Shown one piece after another: positions 29,701 to 43,399 of a DNA stretch of 64,000 bases. This stretch comes from Adiantum capillus-veneris. Taxonomy: Eukaryota > Streptophyta > Polypodiopsida > Polypodiales > Pteridaceae. Below the pieces are notes generated by a model. The model did no database searches. It saw only the letters and a program-made list of their open reading frames with translations, and had not been told where the DNA came from. Position 1 is the first letter of the stretch. Each line of letters opens with the position of its first letter. Where the stretch lies: positions 108,745,977 to 108,809,976 of the forward strand of contig CM043949.1 in NCBI GenBank assembly GCA_014529385.2, given 5' to 3'. Position numbers and translations under genes: made by a program.

Positions 29701-30369
29701 ATGTATTTAAGATCAGGTAGAAATCTCCAAAGAAACCGAAGATCACTAGGAGACCAAGCCAACTTAGTGTCTAATGAGGAGAGTGTGACCCAAGAAAGAA
29801 TACATCCACTAGCACCAATTATAGAGGACGGTAGTGGGACTGACACCTCTTCAAAGCAGTCTATTTACCTCATGGATGACCAAAAAATCACTGTTAACCG
29901 ACATAACCGAGTGGGAGGAGGTAGCACCTCTAAGAACCTGACTCGAACAATGAGGTATACAACCCTTTACTTAGAAGGACCAAATGCCCATGGGGCTCTA
30001 GTATATGCTGATGAAAGGGAACATAAAAGTATATGTATTGAGAAAAAAATAGCTGATGGAGTGGAAGCCCTTCTAGTGTATGATGATGGGGATAGATTCC
30101 ATGATGACGAGGGAATACATCACCTCATTGTTAAGGACCCAAAGAAATATAACAGATACGAGGACAATTTTGAAAAAGGGAAGATGGTTTCTAAAATCAC
30201 AGAAATACCTCCTCGGATAGATGTTCCTAATGCCACCCTAGTGTTTGACAAGAAGGTGACTAAAGTAGTGACCAACCAAGGAGTGGTAGGAATCTACGAG
30301 TACATGAATGGTAGGGCCAAAAAATATTTTGGGTGTCTAGCACCTTATGCCTTTGAGTTAAGCTCATAA
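29701..30369 (+). pseudogene. Gag N-terminal region of E3
   Basis: A frame from the ATG at 29701 (MYLRSGRNLQ; a second ATG lies just before it at 29698) to TAA at 30367-30369, about 223 residues. Only the first residues resemble E1. The rest is charged, with an acidic cluster (YDDGDRFHDDEG) and a VTNQGVVGIYEYMNGRAKKY stretch. I do not recognise a domain. The frame continues after a frameshift (YVDKYGREYAPKEKV near 30420). Confidence 0.62.
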
Positions 30370-31773
30370 GACTTTATACTTGTTTTCGTACAAATTAGGT
30401 GAAGGGAGTCTCATAATATATGTTGACAAGTATGGACGAGAGTATGCACCAAAAGAGAAAGTGTAAATAGCACGATTGATAGGCTCTGGAGTAATTCCAA
30501 TAGATCCAGTTGCAACTCAAGGCCCAAACCCTACCCCTAGCAAGTCTACAATTCCCTTTGAAGAATTGGAGGATATGACCAGATTTCCATCTAGACAAGC
30601 TAGAGTGGTTGAAATGCCAATTTTCCTTCATATCTAAACCCAAATCCTGAAATGTTTCAATCTTGGTTGCACCACACAGTAACGAGGGAACATGAATTAT
30701 GTAGAGCAGAAGCCCCTATTACAACAGGATCATATGTGACTCCCATAGTATCACCAATGCCCACTTATTCTTACTCTTACCCCAAGGAGAGCAAGGGACC
30801 AAGGATGATGCCAACCATAGCAAGATTGCCCTATATGGAGAGAATCAAGATGAAAAGAAGATTTGCAGCGGAACCACTTGTTGATAGAACCTATAGAGGA
30901 TACGGGTTGGAAGAAGCATTTGATATCATATCAAGACATGAATGAGAACCTCTAAGAGGAGAGGGACGAGGAGATTCCACAGTTAGGCTGGTAGACCATA
31001 GACGTGTTAGACCTTCTCAGGTCTAGAAATGGGTTAACAAGAAATATTCAGGGGAAAGAAACCGTAGAGACCATGTGCAACATTCTTGAGAGTGATCTGA
31101 GCAGAAGAGGGTAGGGAATTTGATACACAATTTGTCGGATTTGGACTCACCTTAGAGGAGGACACCGCCACTTGGTTTGATTCTGTTGAAAGACATGATT
31201 TTGAGACCATCCATCGATGAATTTGTGGAGGAATTCTCTCAAAGAGGGATAGCCCACAATACTATCTCACAAATCCATAAGTTCAAGTAGAAAGAGGGAG
31301 AATTTGTCAGGAAAGGAGTCTTACGGTTGAAAGAATACGTAAAATTCTGCCCGATGGAAGAAGTACCTACTCAATCCACACTCATGTTGATATTTATCCA
31401 GGGACTGAGAAATGCCGACCTTTAAAAGGATTTGCACATGAAGAAAAGCCCCACTTTGAATGAGTTAACCAAAGAGGCTTTATTCCAGGTGGACAATTGT
31501 GCGATCTACAAGAATGGAGATAAAAAAGAAAGAGATAATGACTCATCATATCAACAAAGTGAAACTAAGTCCACAAAATTAGCACAAAGAAGTGAGCCAA
31601 CGGTAAATCAAGAGCAACTCATAGAGAAGGTGCTAAAGAGGATTAGCCCATTTGCTAAGCCACATGCTAAGCAACCAAAATTGTGCACCGTGGAACAGAA
31701 ATGGATGAATCATGTGACTAAAGAGTGCGACTACAATAAGGGTTATGTGAAAGAACAACAATATGCTCCCTAG
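30370..31773 (+). pseudogene. Gag core of E3
   Basis: Open pieces at 30652-30945 and 31432-31773 with broken sequence between. Across 31120-31480 the parts FGLTLEEDTATWFDSV, FVEEFSQRGIAHN and FIQGLRNADL in different frames match a retrotransposon Gag domain (compare E1 FIQGLRN). Stops and frameshifts are frequent. Confidence 0.62.
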
Positions 31774-33240
31774 GCACAGGTCGCACCTCCCCAAGTATCA
31801 CCAATGCCTAGATATACAGTAAGAAATTTTCCAAGACTAGTAGGGGTTGAAAGACCACGACCAGTTTTGGGGCAACAACCACCGCTCCCAGGAGCAAGAC
31901 CAATAGGTTTGAGGTATACACCCACTATAGAAGAATTTTAGGAACAAGCCTTAGTGCCTATACCTGTATATTATGAGGAGCCAAGTGGACCTATGGCTTG
32001 TCCTGCATATTACCCACTAGAAGAGCTAAGAGCACCAGAACCATGGAGCATGATCAGCCATGTTGGACCATCAACATCGGCACATGTTGTAGGAGAAAGT
32101 AGATATAGTTTGGATGAGAGAACATTGTTGTTCATAGCCAATGGAGGCTTAGGTGGATTGAAGCCTGCTTACCAATAGAGGGGAGTCTAGGAGCACCACA
32201 ACAACCGTTGGGACCATGCTATAAGTGTACGGGTGACCACCTCATGAAAGAGTGTCCTCATACGGAAATTGTCCAAGAATGCATATTGTCCAGACTGTGG
32301 CATCAATCATTTGATCACCAATAAAACAACTTTGAACATCTTGGAGGCAATTCCTTCAACTAGTGGTTCAGAAAATGAAACAGTAATACCTATACAGGTT
32401 ATCATAGGAGCACAAGCTCAAAAAGAGAAAGAAGAACCCATAATTGAAGAACCAAGACTGAAAGCACTTAGCATAAATGAAAAAGCCAAAGAAACACATG
32501 GAAGGCTAGAAAAGCACGGGTGGAAGCTAGGAAAGAAAGAGAACAGACGACCCTAGTGGGAGAATTAAAACAAACCAAAGACAGATTGAAAAGACTTGAG
32601 AGTCCAACTGTTCAGAAACTAGAAACTCTAGAAGTCATAGAGCCTGAGAAGAAAAGGGAACCAAAAAGTGAGGGATCGGGAGGATCTGTATTAGTCAAAA
32701 AAGTAAACAAACATCTAGACGCTCTCTTGAAGGCCTATGAATCAAGGCTTCAAATCAACCAAACAAAAGAACAAAGATGGATGGTGTACTTCTATGCAGA
32801 GCTAGAAAAACAAAGACTGGAAATGTGTTAAAAGATGATCCAAACAGCCCAAGCCTTGCTAGAGCCAATGATAAGAAAACCTGAGGAGTGGGTAGAACTT
32901 CCAGTATCAATACCAAGAACCTCTCCAACACATGAATATGAAAGGACAATTGTTAGTCCAAAATCTGAATTGGAACCAGAGAAATCGATTGAAAGACCTG
33001 GGATAGTGATGAACACTACAAATCTGGAGTCTGAAGGTTTTAAATGTATCATATCGGAAATGTATAAAGGGGACAATGGCTTGAATGAGCTTTGGAAGCA
33101 GATAAGAGAAGCCAATGAGGCCAATGAATTGAGCCAAAGGGTTAACCAAACCAGTATGGGAAGAGATGTCTTTCTTCCTCCTATTGAATAATTTGAGGCG
33201 GGACCCCAAGCAAACCTGGAGATGCACTCGTATTGGGGGG
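31774..33240 (+). pseudogene. Nucleocapsid and linker region of E3
   Basis: At 32216-32260 CYKCTGDHLMKEC is a CX2CX3HX4C knuckle with the same unusual spacing as in E1. CPDCGINHLITN at 32287-32322 is a second, lacking its last Cys. Then come Glu/Lys-rich open stretches likely to form helices (32269-32556, 32520-32831, 32835-33191). Confidence 0.65.
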
Positions 33241-33599
33241 ACAAGGGATTTGTGAGATCTTTGGATAGTAAACCTATCTGAAAACTTTACCCTCTTATAT
33301 GGGAGAATATGAAGCAAAGTCGGATGTGAAAGCTATACCATCACAGAGACTCTCCGCAAGGAAGGTGATGGACTCCCAAGGGTTGATAACCATATGTCTA
33401 CTTTAGTGGCTTGTCCCATTACTCTTGCTGAACTTATCTGAATAAGACCTCACAGGTGGACTACAATAGGAAAATTCCTAGAAAAAATTGGGGTAAAGGA
33501 TCCGACTTCACGAATGGAGGAAGGAATCCGAGTGTTAGAGAAGCCTCAACTAAACATGCAACTAGTACCCTTAAACAAGGTAGAAGAATTCTATAAATG

Positions 33600-33900
33600 G
33601 GAAGATGGAAATACCACGCTTCCAGTTGAATTATAAGGTGTCACCACCATGGAAATTCTTGACAGTGGAGCTGGTGTAACCATTGAAACCAAGGATGTAT
33701 GGAAGAAATGGGGAAAACCAGCTTTGAGAACCACCAAAATGAAGTTTCAACTTGCAGATGGTTATATGGAGAGACCCATAAGGCTCCTAAAAAAGGTAGT
33801 TGTTACCTCTTGCGGCATACCTTTGCAATAATGGATTTTGGCAAGAAGAATAACTATGAAATAATACTTGGATGACCATTCATGTGATAATTAAAGATGG
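33600..33900 (+). pseudogene. Protease-like domain 1 of E3
   Basis: MEILDSGAGVTIETKDVWKK aligns with E1 ILDGGAGVSIVTKDCWES. Here the triplet is the normal D-S-G (Asp codon 33661-33663). It ends with YEIILG-stop-PF at about 33855-33881. The stop is TGA at 33873-33875, the same Arg position that is TGA in E1. Confidence 0.75.
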
Positions 33901-35019
33901 TCGAAGATTGGGGCTATACTCATATATACCTCAGACATATGGAAACCACGACAAGAATAAACCTTAAGGACCATAGTTACAAAGAAAGATGTGGATCAAA
34001 CCCCGGTAGAGGGAATTTTATTCTGCCACATTAGTAGGATCTGAGCTTCTAGCTTGGCTAGGTAAACCAAAGGAGTTATGGATGTGTGGAGCACCCAATT
34101 GTGGAAGGTTAAAGCGGGAAGAATGTATTCTAGAAAGAGTTATCGAGGATAAGGAATACATTTCGGAACCTTTCCCATAGGAGGCCCTAGAACCTGTAGA
34201 ATAGATGCATATTCTAGCAACATTAGATATGTGTGCTACTACAGAGGAACCGATGACTAAGTTTTGTGACAAGGATGGTTATGATGTGGTTCCATACTAC
34301 ATGGTTGATTTTATAGACAATGATGATGGTGAATGAATCTCAGGACAACCAAGAAAAATTAAACACAAGGAAGAGGTGAATGGGGAATTGTTCTATGATT
34401 CTCCATCTAAAGCATCTTAAATGAGATGATGATGTATATAATGAATGCTCTGACAACCCCATTGAGCAAGAGAAAATGACATCGAACGTGAGGTTTTATG
34501 ATTTCTCAACTCAAAAACCTAAACGTCAAGCACACTACAAGAAAAAGAAGGTGACACACAAAGCAAACCAATGCCTAAAATGAGAAACAAAACATAATTT
34601 TTATCTTCGGTGAAAGCCGAAGACTACATTAGAAACAAAATTTCTTGCCAAGTCTCTCAAGATCAAGACTCTAGGACATGAGGAAAGCTAGAGATGTGAG
34701 AAAACAAACTCAAAAGTTGAAAACGGACACTAAAAAATAAAAAACAGAAATAGGACCGAACAAAATAGGAGTACCAAAATGGACCAATGTTGACCGCAAA
34801 AAGAAGTATCAAGAGCTCAAGAAAACTCTAAGGGAAGTATGGACAACTGAACCAAAAAGTGGAGGAGATGAAAAATACAAAAGTGACAACCATATGAGTG
34901 TACCCTCCCACTACAGGAAATTCACTATTCAAGATAGGAAGATAGTATTGACACAACCCAGACAAGAACGAAGGGAGAAGGAGTCATATGACGGACCAGA
35001 GATGCAAGGAAGATAGACC
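33901..35019 (+). other. Decayed protease-RT linker of E3
   Basis: Corresponds in position to the E1 linker (4250-5600). Only short acidic frames remain (for example VPYYMVDFIDNDDGE near 34290). No domain is recognisable. Confidence 0.45.
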
Positions 35020-36441
35020 TAGCAGGACCTAGGGAGGAACCGCAACCAGTCTATATAGCAACCGATCTGAGTCAAGAAGAGGAAGAGGAGCTCGTAAGCC
35101 TTCTTTGAGAATATAAGGACGTGTTTGCATGGTCTTATAAGGACTTAAAGGGAGTGGATCCTACAATATGCTATCATACTATCCCCTTAAAACTTGATGT
35201 GAAGCCTAGCAAACAAAGGCCATACACACACAATGACACCTTTGCTAAGAGTATCAAGGAAGAAATGATAAGCTAAAGGATGAAGAGTTCATCTATGAGA
35301 TAGAACACATCGACTGGGTATCTCCAATCGCTGTGGTACCAAAAAGAATGGTAAACTTTGAGTGTGTGTCAATCTCAAAAAGGTTAATGCAGCCATGATA
35401 AGGGATAATTATTCCCTATTGATCATGGATCATGTCCTTGGATGAGTGGCAGGCAAGTGTGCATATTCCTTCTTGGATGGATTCTCTGGCTAAAACCAAC
35501 TTGCAATTGCACTTGAGGACCAATATAAAATGGCATTTCCATAGAATGGGACATATTTGCATATTGAGTCATGCCATTTGGTTTGATGAATGCACTGATG
35601 GCACATGCTTTCAAAGAATACTTGAGAATCTTCCTGGAAATCTATATGGATGACCTATGTGTACACTCCCTACAGAGAGAGGAACATACAAAACACCTCA
35701 AGAAAGTATTTGAGAAGTGCAGGATGTATAGAATCTGTATAGTGTTTTATGGGACACAATCATTATTATAAGAGGTTCATACACATGTGTGCAATCATTG
35801 CCCAACCTCTGTATAGACGTATAGTGATATTTGAATGGATGAATGAGTGCGAGGAATCATTTAAGAAATTAAAAGATGCTCTCATATCTGCTCCAATGTT
35901 AAAAGCACCCGACTGGGAAAATATCTTTCACATTCATATTGATGCGTCTGATTTTGATATAGGATGTATTTTGGCTCAACCAGGAGACGGAACTATGAAT
36001 TTCCCAGTCTGCTATGCTAGCCGACAACTCAATAGTGCTAAAAAGAACTACACCACCACCAAAAGAGAGGGGCTTGGAATGATTTATGATGTTAAGAAAT
36101 TTTGGCATTATCTCCTTGCAAATAAGTTTGTGTTTTTCACGGACCATCAAGCCCTCTTATACCTTGTCAACAAACCTTGCAATACAGGGAGAATCGTAAG
36201 ATGGTTCATCATATTGCTTGAGTTTGACTTTACTATAGTGGTTAAAAAGAGGAAGATGCATCTTCAAGTAGATCACCTTTCTAGATTGCCAAATGGAGAA
36301 GCTCCAGAGGGAGTAGACGATGATCTCCCAGATGCATATCTCTTCAAAGTAGAAATGGTATTTAAGTGGTTCCAAGAGATAGTAAGCCTACTATCACACG
36401 GTGAAGAACTCGACAAGACTGGCCAAGACCATAAACTATGA
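35020..36441 (+). pseudogene. RT and RNase H of E3
   Basis: Begins with YKDVFAWSYKDLKGVDP near 35110, like E1. The RT palm YMDDLCVHS is at about 35645-35675. Compared with E1 around 50 residues of the RT thumb are missing after KCRMYRIC. RNase H is well preserved (HIDASDFDIGCILAQ, REGLGMIYDVKKF, FFTDHQALLYLVN, VDHLSRLPNGEAP), and an open frame of 230 codons covers it. The palm start is broken by frameshifts at 35270-35560. Confidence 0.82.
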
Positions 36442-37471
36442 ACAATTCAACAAGCTAAGAAAATTTAGTTGATTGGCGGACGGTTATATCATCTAGGCTT
36501 CGACGATATCCAACGAGTGTGCATAAATCATGAGGAATACGATGCTTACTTGTTGGAAGCACATAATCAAGAAAGTTAACATTTCATTGCTCATCCACAA
36601 AAACTTTTCAACGCTTGAGACAATTGGGAGTGCATTGGCCAACTATGTGTTTTGATGATCATGATTATATAACTAGTTGTGCAAAATGCAAATCAAACCC
36701 ACCAATAGAACATGCGACACTATTTCAAATAATAGTTACACCACAATGAGTCAATACATAGTTGACTTCTCGGAAAAGAAAATAATTCTTGAAAATACCA
36801 CCATAGCACGAAAGAGGGTGATAGAAATAGAAGCTCGTGACTTCACTTTGATTGAAAACCAGCTTTATAAACAAGGAAAGGATAACCAGCTTAGGCTATG
36901 CACAACGGAAAGCATGTACCTTCCAATCCTTGAGCAAGCACATGAAGGAATAATTGGAGGCCATTTCTCAGGGGAAAAGACAACAAAAATTGACCTGACC
37001 ACTGGAATATGGTGGCCAACATTACGTATGGACGTGGAAAAATATACAAGACAATGTGACTCTTGTCAATGCACCAAAGTGCCAATAAAAGGGGATGAGA
37101 TGCCCTTACGACCAATGATGGAAGCTAGAGCTTTTGCTAAGTGGGGAATAGACTTTGTGGGACCAATTTCACCCCTTGCTCACAAAACACATGCCCAATA
37201 TATCATTGTAGCCATGGATTATCTCACTAAATGGGTCGAAGCTAAAGCTATGCAAAAAGTTGATGCCAGGACTATTGCACAATTTCTATATGAAAATGTT
37301 TTTGTTAGATATGGTCTATCTATAGAAATTGTCAGTGATCGGGGCACAAATTTTATAAATGAATTAATTGAAAATTTTCTTGATGAGTTCATGGTAGTTC
37401 AAAAAAAGTCTGCTCCGTACCACCCACTTGCTAATAGACAGGTAGCAGCTACAATAAGACTCTATGTATAG
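36442..37471 (+). pseudogene. Integrase of E3
   Basis: A 264-codon open frame at 36677-37471. HHCC finger: QAHEGIIGGHFSGEK and CDSCQCTK. Core: KWGIDFVGPISPLAHK and SDRGTNFINELI with both Asp residues. The third catalytic residue is lost: NRQVAATIRL stands where E1 has NGQAESTNK, so Glu reads Ala. A stop follows at once. Confidence 0.83.
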
Positions 37472-38245
37472 TCTTAACCAAAATAGTCTCAAAATCAAGA
37501 ACGGATTGGGATCAAAAGTTACATTCGACACTGTGGACTTATAGAAAGGCTTATAAAACCTCAATTGGAACAACACTGTACAACATGGTATTTGGTCTTA
37601 ACACTATTTTGCATATGGAATTCCTAATCCCAACACTAAGAGTAGCCAAACAACTAGAGTCGACATGCCATGAAATGTCTTCATGATGAATAGATGACCT
37701 TGAAAGGCTAGATGAGCTTTGCTTAAAAGCAGTAGCTTCCATCTACGTGCAAAAACAAAGGCAAAAAGAGTTTTTTTGATAAGCATGTACGATAAAAAAA
37801 AATCAAAATAGGTGATTATGTCTTGATTTACACTTTAAAACAACATGCTAAGAAGCAAGGAATGGGACCATTTGTGATCAAAGACTTATCACCAACTAGC
37901 ACCGTTAAACTTGCTATATTATATGGTGACAAAATTCCCAACTGAATTAGTGGATGTTGGCTAAAAAAAATTAACCTACCACTAACCCTCAGTATGATTC
38001 TGAAAATCCACAAGGAAAAGAAAAGGACCCAAGAAAAATAGCAGATTGTTGCAGAAGCACAAGCAGAGGCCTAGGAACGAATAGCAAAACAGAGGCTTCT
38101 TTGACAACAACTAAAGTATGGGCCTCCCTTGAAGATTAATGACATTAAAGTAATAGACTTTGAAATTGAGAACAAGGAGGATCCCGCAATTGCTATCAAA
38201 CTAGTACACAATCAAGTGGAGGTGATGACAATGCTTGATTCAGGT
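37472..38245 (+). pseudogene. Integrase C-terminus, charged helix and first half of protease 2 of E3
   Basis: In stepwise translation GMGPFVIKDLSP (GPF module), EAQAEA and ERIAKQRL (charged helix, compare E1 QAEAKERQQRIRQ), then AIKLVHNQVEVMTMLDSG. The last codons GAT TCA GGT (38237-38245) are the start of the protease 2 motif. A solo LTR interrupts here; the next codon, GCT (Ala), is at 42220. Confidence 0.72.
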
Positions 38246-41200
38246 TGTAAGATCCCCACCCCGCCGACACCAAAAAACGGGATGGGATCCTAGGCCTAAT
38301 AAAAACCAAAGTCTCTAACAAGAAGGATCCAGGGAATATACCTTTACCATTGACAATGTCTTGGGTTTATATCCCTAGAAGGAGACCTATGCCTGTCTCG
38401 CAGTGGAAATGGGATAACTTTTTTGAAATTTCTAAAACTATTTTGGCCCTATAACTTCCATTAATTGGACTAAGGTCTCCTTAACCAACACTTCCCCCCC
38501 CTAACATATGTAAGGGCACAACCGTTGGTGGACTCCTCTTCCAAGTGGAGAAGTTTTCTAGACGTTTTTAGTGCACGGGAATGAATAGTTACCTCAGTAA
38601 TCAGGTCCACCCGTCCATGATTGACAACCTTAGTCAATCCCCACTTACCACCCCGCACTCACACATGATACTTTGTTATTTAATTACTACCATGTTTTTA
38701 CCACAATTAAAATAATGATTCCATTTATCCTTCATAACAGAATTTCATTAAAACAGCCCTTGAAAGCAGTATTGAAAAAAATCTTTTAGCAGACATCTTT
38801 AGACTTAAGACAAGGTACTGTCAATCTGAAGTAACTCTGACCAGTATTGGATTATCTCAAGATCACCTATACATGGGTGAAAAATGGCACCCATTCCTTA
38901 TTTATAAAAACCGGGGTGGAAAAAGTCATCACCCAAAATCCGGGCATCCATACGCCAACCGGTTGCCCATACAACCAGGCGGTTCCTCTAGGATAAAAAC
39001 GATATCCTAAGTAGTATCTACAAACATAGACAAGCACAGGATAAAGACTCCATGTGAATGGAGGTAACCGACTCATCCATGGTTGACTCGCCATCATTAC
39101 TCATCACCTGGAGTAAAATATTCCAAGGAATCAGAGATGTCTTGAGACAAGCTGTCTTAAGGATGATCAAACATTCTTTCCTAGGTCAACCAGTCTTAGA
39201 CCAAACAGTTCTTTCCTATTTACAAACGATGCTCGTTGGTTCCTTGGAAGTTACCTTCTGTTTTTCAGCTAGTTATTCCTTTTTGGTTCTTACGTATGCA
39301 ATGTTAATTTATAAAAGAACTTTAAGCTATTTAAAAACTTAAGTGAATAAATGGAAACCCACCTGAGACTGATCAACCATCTACTGCTGCTGCACTGGCG
39401 CCTGAAGACTCTCCTCTGTAGGCCTATGACTAGGCCCAGCCTCATGGTCATGCGACACCCTAGTCCTTTTGTGCGTTGTATCTTCCTCATCGGACCAAGG
39501 ATTTCTTCGGGTCCTTTTCAAAGCCATAGTGGTAGCCTTTATAAAAGGATACTTAATCAATTAGAGAATTAAATGAATAATCTCTCTTATTCCTTTTATC
39601 CAAAAATAGAGATTTTTGGACTAAGTAAGTATCTTTGATAAATATCTGGGTGAGATAATTTTCTCCTAAGCTTCCTAATAGTGTTAATGTTCTCCCATAA
39701 TTATCTTATAATTATCGGGGCTATTTTACTAAATTCCTTATTTAATTTCTATTCAAAAATATCCTAATTCTGCTTTAGTTATCTATGAATTACTTATCTG
39801 CTAGTGGGATATTTATCCTACTAGTGGATTTTGATGTATTATAACTCTAGTAATTATCTTGCTAACTTATAAATTGATTTATAAATTTTCCTTCTCAATT
39901 TATAATCTAAATCAGACAATATTAGCTAAGATAACTAGCTAAACTGATTATTTGGGATTAAGATAATTGTCAAGACTTCTTAAGGCTATTTTCTATCTTT
40001 GGTAATTACCATGTAATTATATAAATTAATCTGCTAATTTATCTTCTCAATTTATAGACAAAATCAAGCAATATTAGCTAAGATAATTAGCTAAACTAAT
40101 TATCTGTGCATGAACTATTTATCTCGAGTTTCTAATAGTAATTTCTATCTTTGATAATTATTATATAATTATCTAAGTAATTAAACTAATTTCCCCCTTT
40201 AAATTTTGCTAAAAATAGATAATTTTGACATATTTAATTAGATAAATTAATTTCCTATATATACCCTAATTATTTTGGCTTCCGAACATGATTCCTATCT
40301 TTGATAATTACTGTGTAATTATCTAAGTAGTTTTTTAATTTCTCTCTTTAATTTATGGCTAGAATTAGTCTAATCTGACTTAGATAAATAATTATATTAT
40401 TTTTCTAACCTCAAGATAAGTATCACGGCCTTTTTAACATGTAAAATAACTCTGTTAAATAGCACATAATTGTTTAACAGGTTTTCTAATTTTCCCCTTT
40501 AATTTATGACTAAAATTAGTCTAATTTGACATAGATAAATAGCTATATTATTTTTCTAACCTCAAGAGCATGTAAACTAACTCTGATAAATAGCACATAA
40601 TTATCTAACATGTTTTTATAATTTCTCCCTTTAATTTATGGCTAAACTTAGTGTAATCTGACTTAGATAAATAGCTATATTATTTTTCTAGCCTCAAGAT
40701 AATTATCACAAATTCTTTAACATATAGCCTAACTTTGATAAATAACACATAATTATCTAACATGTTTTTTTAATTTTCCCCTTTAATTTATGACTAAAAT
40801 TAGTGTAATCTGATTTAGATAAATAATTATATTATTTTTTTAACCTCAAGATAATTATAACGGCTTTTTTAACATGTAAACTAACTCTACTAAATAGCAC
40901 ATAATTATCTAGCATGTTTTTTTAGTTTCCCTCTTTAATTTATGGCTAAAATTAGTCTAATCTGACTTAGATAAATAGATATATTATTTTTTAACATCAA
41001 AATAATTATCAAAGCTTTTTCAACATGTAATCTAACTTGATAAATAGCACATAGTTATCTAACATGTTTTTCTAATTTTCTCCTTTAATTTATGGTTAAA
41101 AACAATTAATTTTAGCTTCATTAAATACTTAGATTAATTATTTGCTAATGAATAATTTACCCCACATTCCTAACAATATTTTCTAACTATGATAATTAAT

Positions 41201-42214
41201 TAAGAATTTTTGAGCTGATAAAATAGATTTTCCATGAGTTTTTTGATTAAAAACAACTAATTTATGTCTAATTAATTATAAAAACTAATAATAAAATTAA
41301 GAGATAATTAACTAGCATCTTGGTAGTTTAATACAACTCTAATAATTATCTTATACTAATTTAAGTTTAATTAGTATAATTACCATTAATTTAGATTAAT
41401 TTCAGTCCTAATATGGCTTAATAATTAATTAGATTAATATCTCTAATCTTAATCTAAGTAATCAACAGAGTATTAAAAATTCAACGAGTAATTTAGAGTG
41501 TAAGTAAGTTTAATCTTCTTAATTAATTGAATTAATTAAGAAAATATAGGTAAATTAGCATAATTTTGCTAGTTAAAATTGGGATTAAGCTAACTACCGT
41601 GGAATAATCAACTAGAGTTTTTTCTCTCTAGTGATTTTTTAGTAGAGTTCTCCCTAGGTAAGAGAGAAATGGCCAGGACTCTGAGTCTAAACTTTTTTGT
41701 GAAGAGGGGGGCCTATTTATAGGTTTTTAGGGCTCCTGAGCTGCTTCTGGCAGTTACTTACACCTCAAGCCATCCCCCAACCTTCCCCTAGCACCACCTG
41801 CTGCTAATTCCAGCCTAGGCAAGTTCATCAATGTCCCACACAACCCCCCAAATACATAAAATCGATTTTTTGCTGTTTTTTTGACCTTTTCATGATTAAT
41901 TTTGAAAATATATGCAATTATCTGTAAATATCTAGGGACTTTAGGATAACAGTCTTTTGCAATAATGATACTAAAACCTTACAATTTATTATTATTAGAT
42001 TAATTCATAGTGTAAACTTCCAGGGACCATAACTATGCAAGTTTTTATCGGAATTCAGCTCTAACAATTTCTAACCATAGTAAAGTCATGATTACGGTTC
42101 CAAAAATACCAAAGTTTCCACGGTTGGACAATTCTACATTGTTTTCTTAACAAACAAATTAATTTGATTATGCTTTGTACAATTTCTAAGGTTTCAGAAG
42201 CTCGAAACCTTACA
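38246..42214 (+). mobile_element. Solo LTR (about 3.97 kb) with CAGGT target duplication
   Basis: Ends TGTAAGATCC and AAACCTTACA, with terminal TGTAAG/CTTACA inverted; flanks CAGGT at 38241-38245 and CAGGT at 42215-42219. No coding domain, no primer site and no second copy of the ends inside, so a solo LTR is the best reading; an unusual non-coding element is the alternative. Removing it and one CAGGT restores the reading frame of E3. CTATTTATAGG at 41713-41723 is a TATA box about 490 bases from the right end, which suggests plus orientation. The middle is very AT-rich and carries tandem repeats. Confidence 0.78.
40348..41085 (+). repeat. Five tandem units of about 150 bp inside the solo LTR
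   Basis: Units start near 40348, 40500, 40633, 40784 and 40938, each with AATTTATGRCTAAAATTAG, then TATATTATTTTT, then TAGCACATAATTATCTAAC. They differ by point changes and small gaps. Weaker related sequence extends left to about 39660. Confidence 0.75.
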
Positions 42215-42219
42215 CAGGT

Positions 42220-43395
42220 GCTCAAGGTAACCCGATCTCCTACATTCTTTACAAGCAACTCCAACTCGACAATCAATTAGAGCCAACACAACAAAATCTC
42301 CACAGCTATTCAAAGCACTCAATCAAGGTAATGGGTTGGAAAGTGCTCCTGGTAAAGATTAACCAATGTGTCTATCCGCATTAATTTTATGTGGTAGAAG
42401 ATAAGTCCACACAACACCCTTTATTGCTCGAGCAAACTTGACAGAGAAGGTATAATGTACAACTTGATTGAAGCTACAATATAGTCAACATCCAATCTGC
42501 TTCAAGAAAACAACAAGTTCTTTTTTCTATTGTAGCTACAGAAAAACCATCAGTAATGCACTCGACAGATAAAGGTAAGAAACCCTTACAAACAACCATT
42601 GTCCAACAATGTATTCCAAAGAGACCAACAACACAAGCAAAGCAAGTCATTATAGCAAGTACTCTTCCCCAGGACAAGATTTCAATGGGTAAGAAATAAT
42701 TAGTGGGAATTCACAACAGCGTACCATGGAGACCCACCTACTCTGCCTACCAAAGCTACCAAGCAGATATGGATTAGAAAGGATCAAGTCGCAAGGTTTC
42801 AACAAAGTCGATTCAAAGATATATCTCGACCAAACTCCACTACAACCCGCAAGCTGAAACCAAAGTTTCTCCTTAAGAAAATATGGGTACTAAAGCAATT
42901 ACTTATGGCCCAAAGTAAGCTTGCACAAATCTAGATTCCAAAACAACAACCCAAGGAACTCCATTCAGTACTGCTTTGAAAAGACAACCACAAGCATGTC
43001 CCAGTCCACGACCATACGCAAAGTTCAAAAAATTGGGTTCCCAAGAATGGCTGTCCAATTCCGATTTGGATACCTAAACGACGGACAACCACAACTATAG
43101 AGGTGACTCACAACCAAATGTTTTCACCAGCTCCGTTGTCTATCAAAGACATAGTAAACAAAGTGGAGAGATTATTGTTTCACCGCTCTCACCACAGTCA
43201 TACTTTCATAGGAAACTTCAACATCGAATGCCAATAAGCATCATGCTTATACCTTCTTCATGCACAACATTAATTTTTCCATGCATTGCCTGAGTATGCA
43301 TATAGAGCCACATTAAATGGCCAGCATTAGCACATTGTTGATTCCTATGCACATCACATACCCTTGGGCAATACACCGTCGTCAATGAGGACTTC
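42220..43395 (+). pseudogene. Second half of protease 2 and ORF3 of E3
   Basis: Continues E3 in frame after the solo LTR: AQGNPISYILYKQLQL fits the E1 segment AKYNLLSYGVWCQL. A TGA at 42439-42441 follows LLEQT, the place of the stop in E1 (LGRT-stop) and E2 (LGRA-stop). Further on IWIRK, IWVLKQLLMAQ, NWVPKNG and PIWIPKRR are W[VI]PK-type motifs, and QLLMAQ matches RLLEAQ of E1. Several stops break the frame. This shows that protease 2 and ORF3 existed before the families split. Confidence 0.7.
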
Positions 43396-43399
43396 AACT

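Noticed and set aside
38867-39097. Hydrophobic 76-codon minus frame inside the solo LTR
   Set aside because: No ATG context or domain; lies in non-coding LTR sequence.
40348-41085. Tandem units as a CRISPR array
   Set aside because: Units of about 150 bp with no short repeat/unique spacer pattern, inside a plant LTR.
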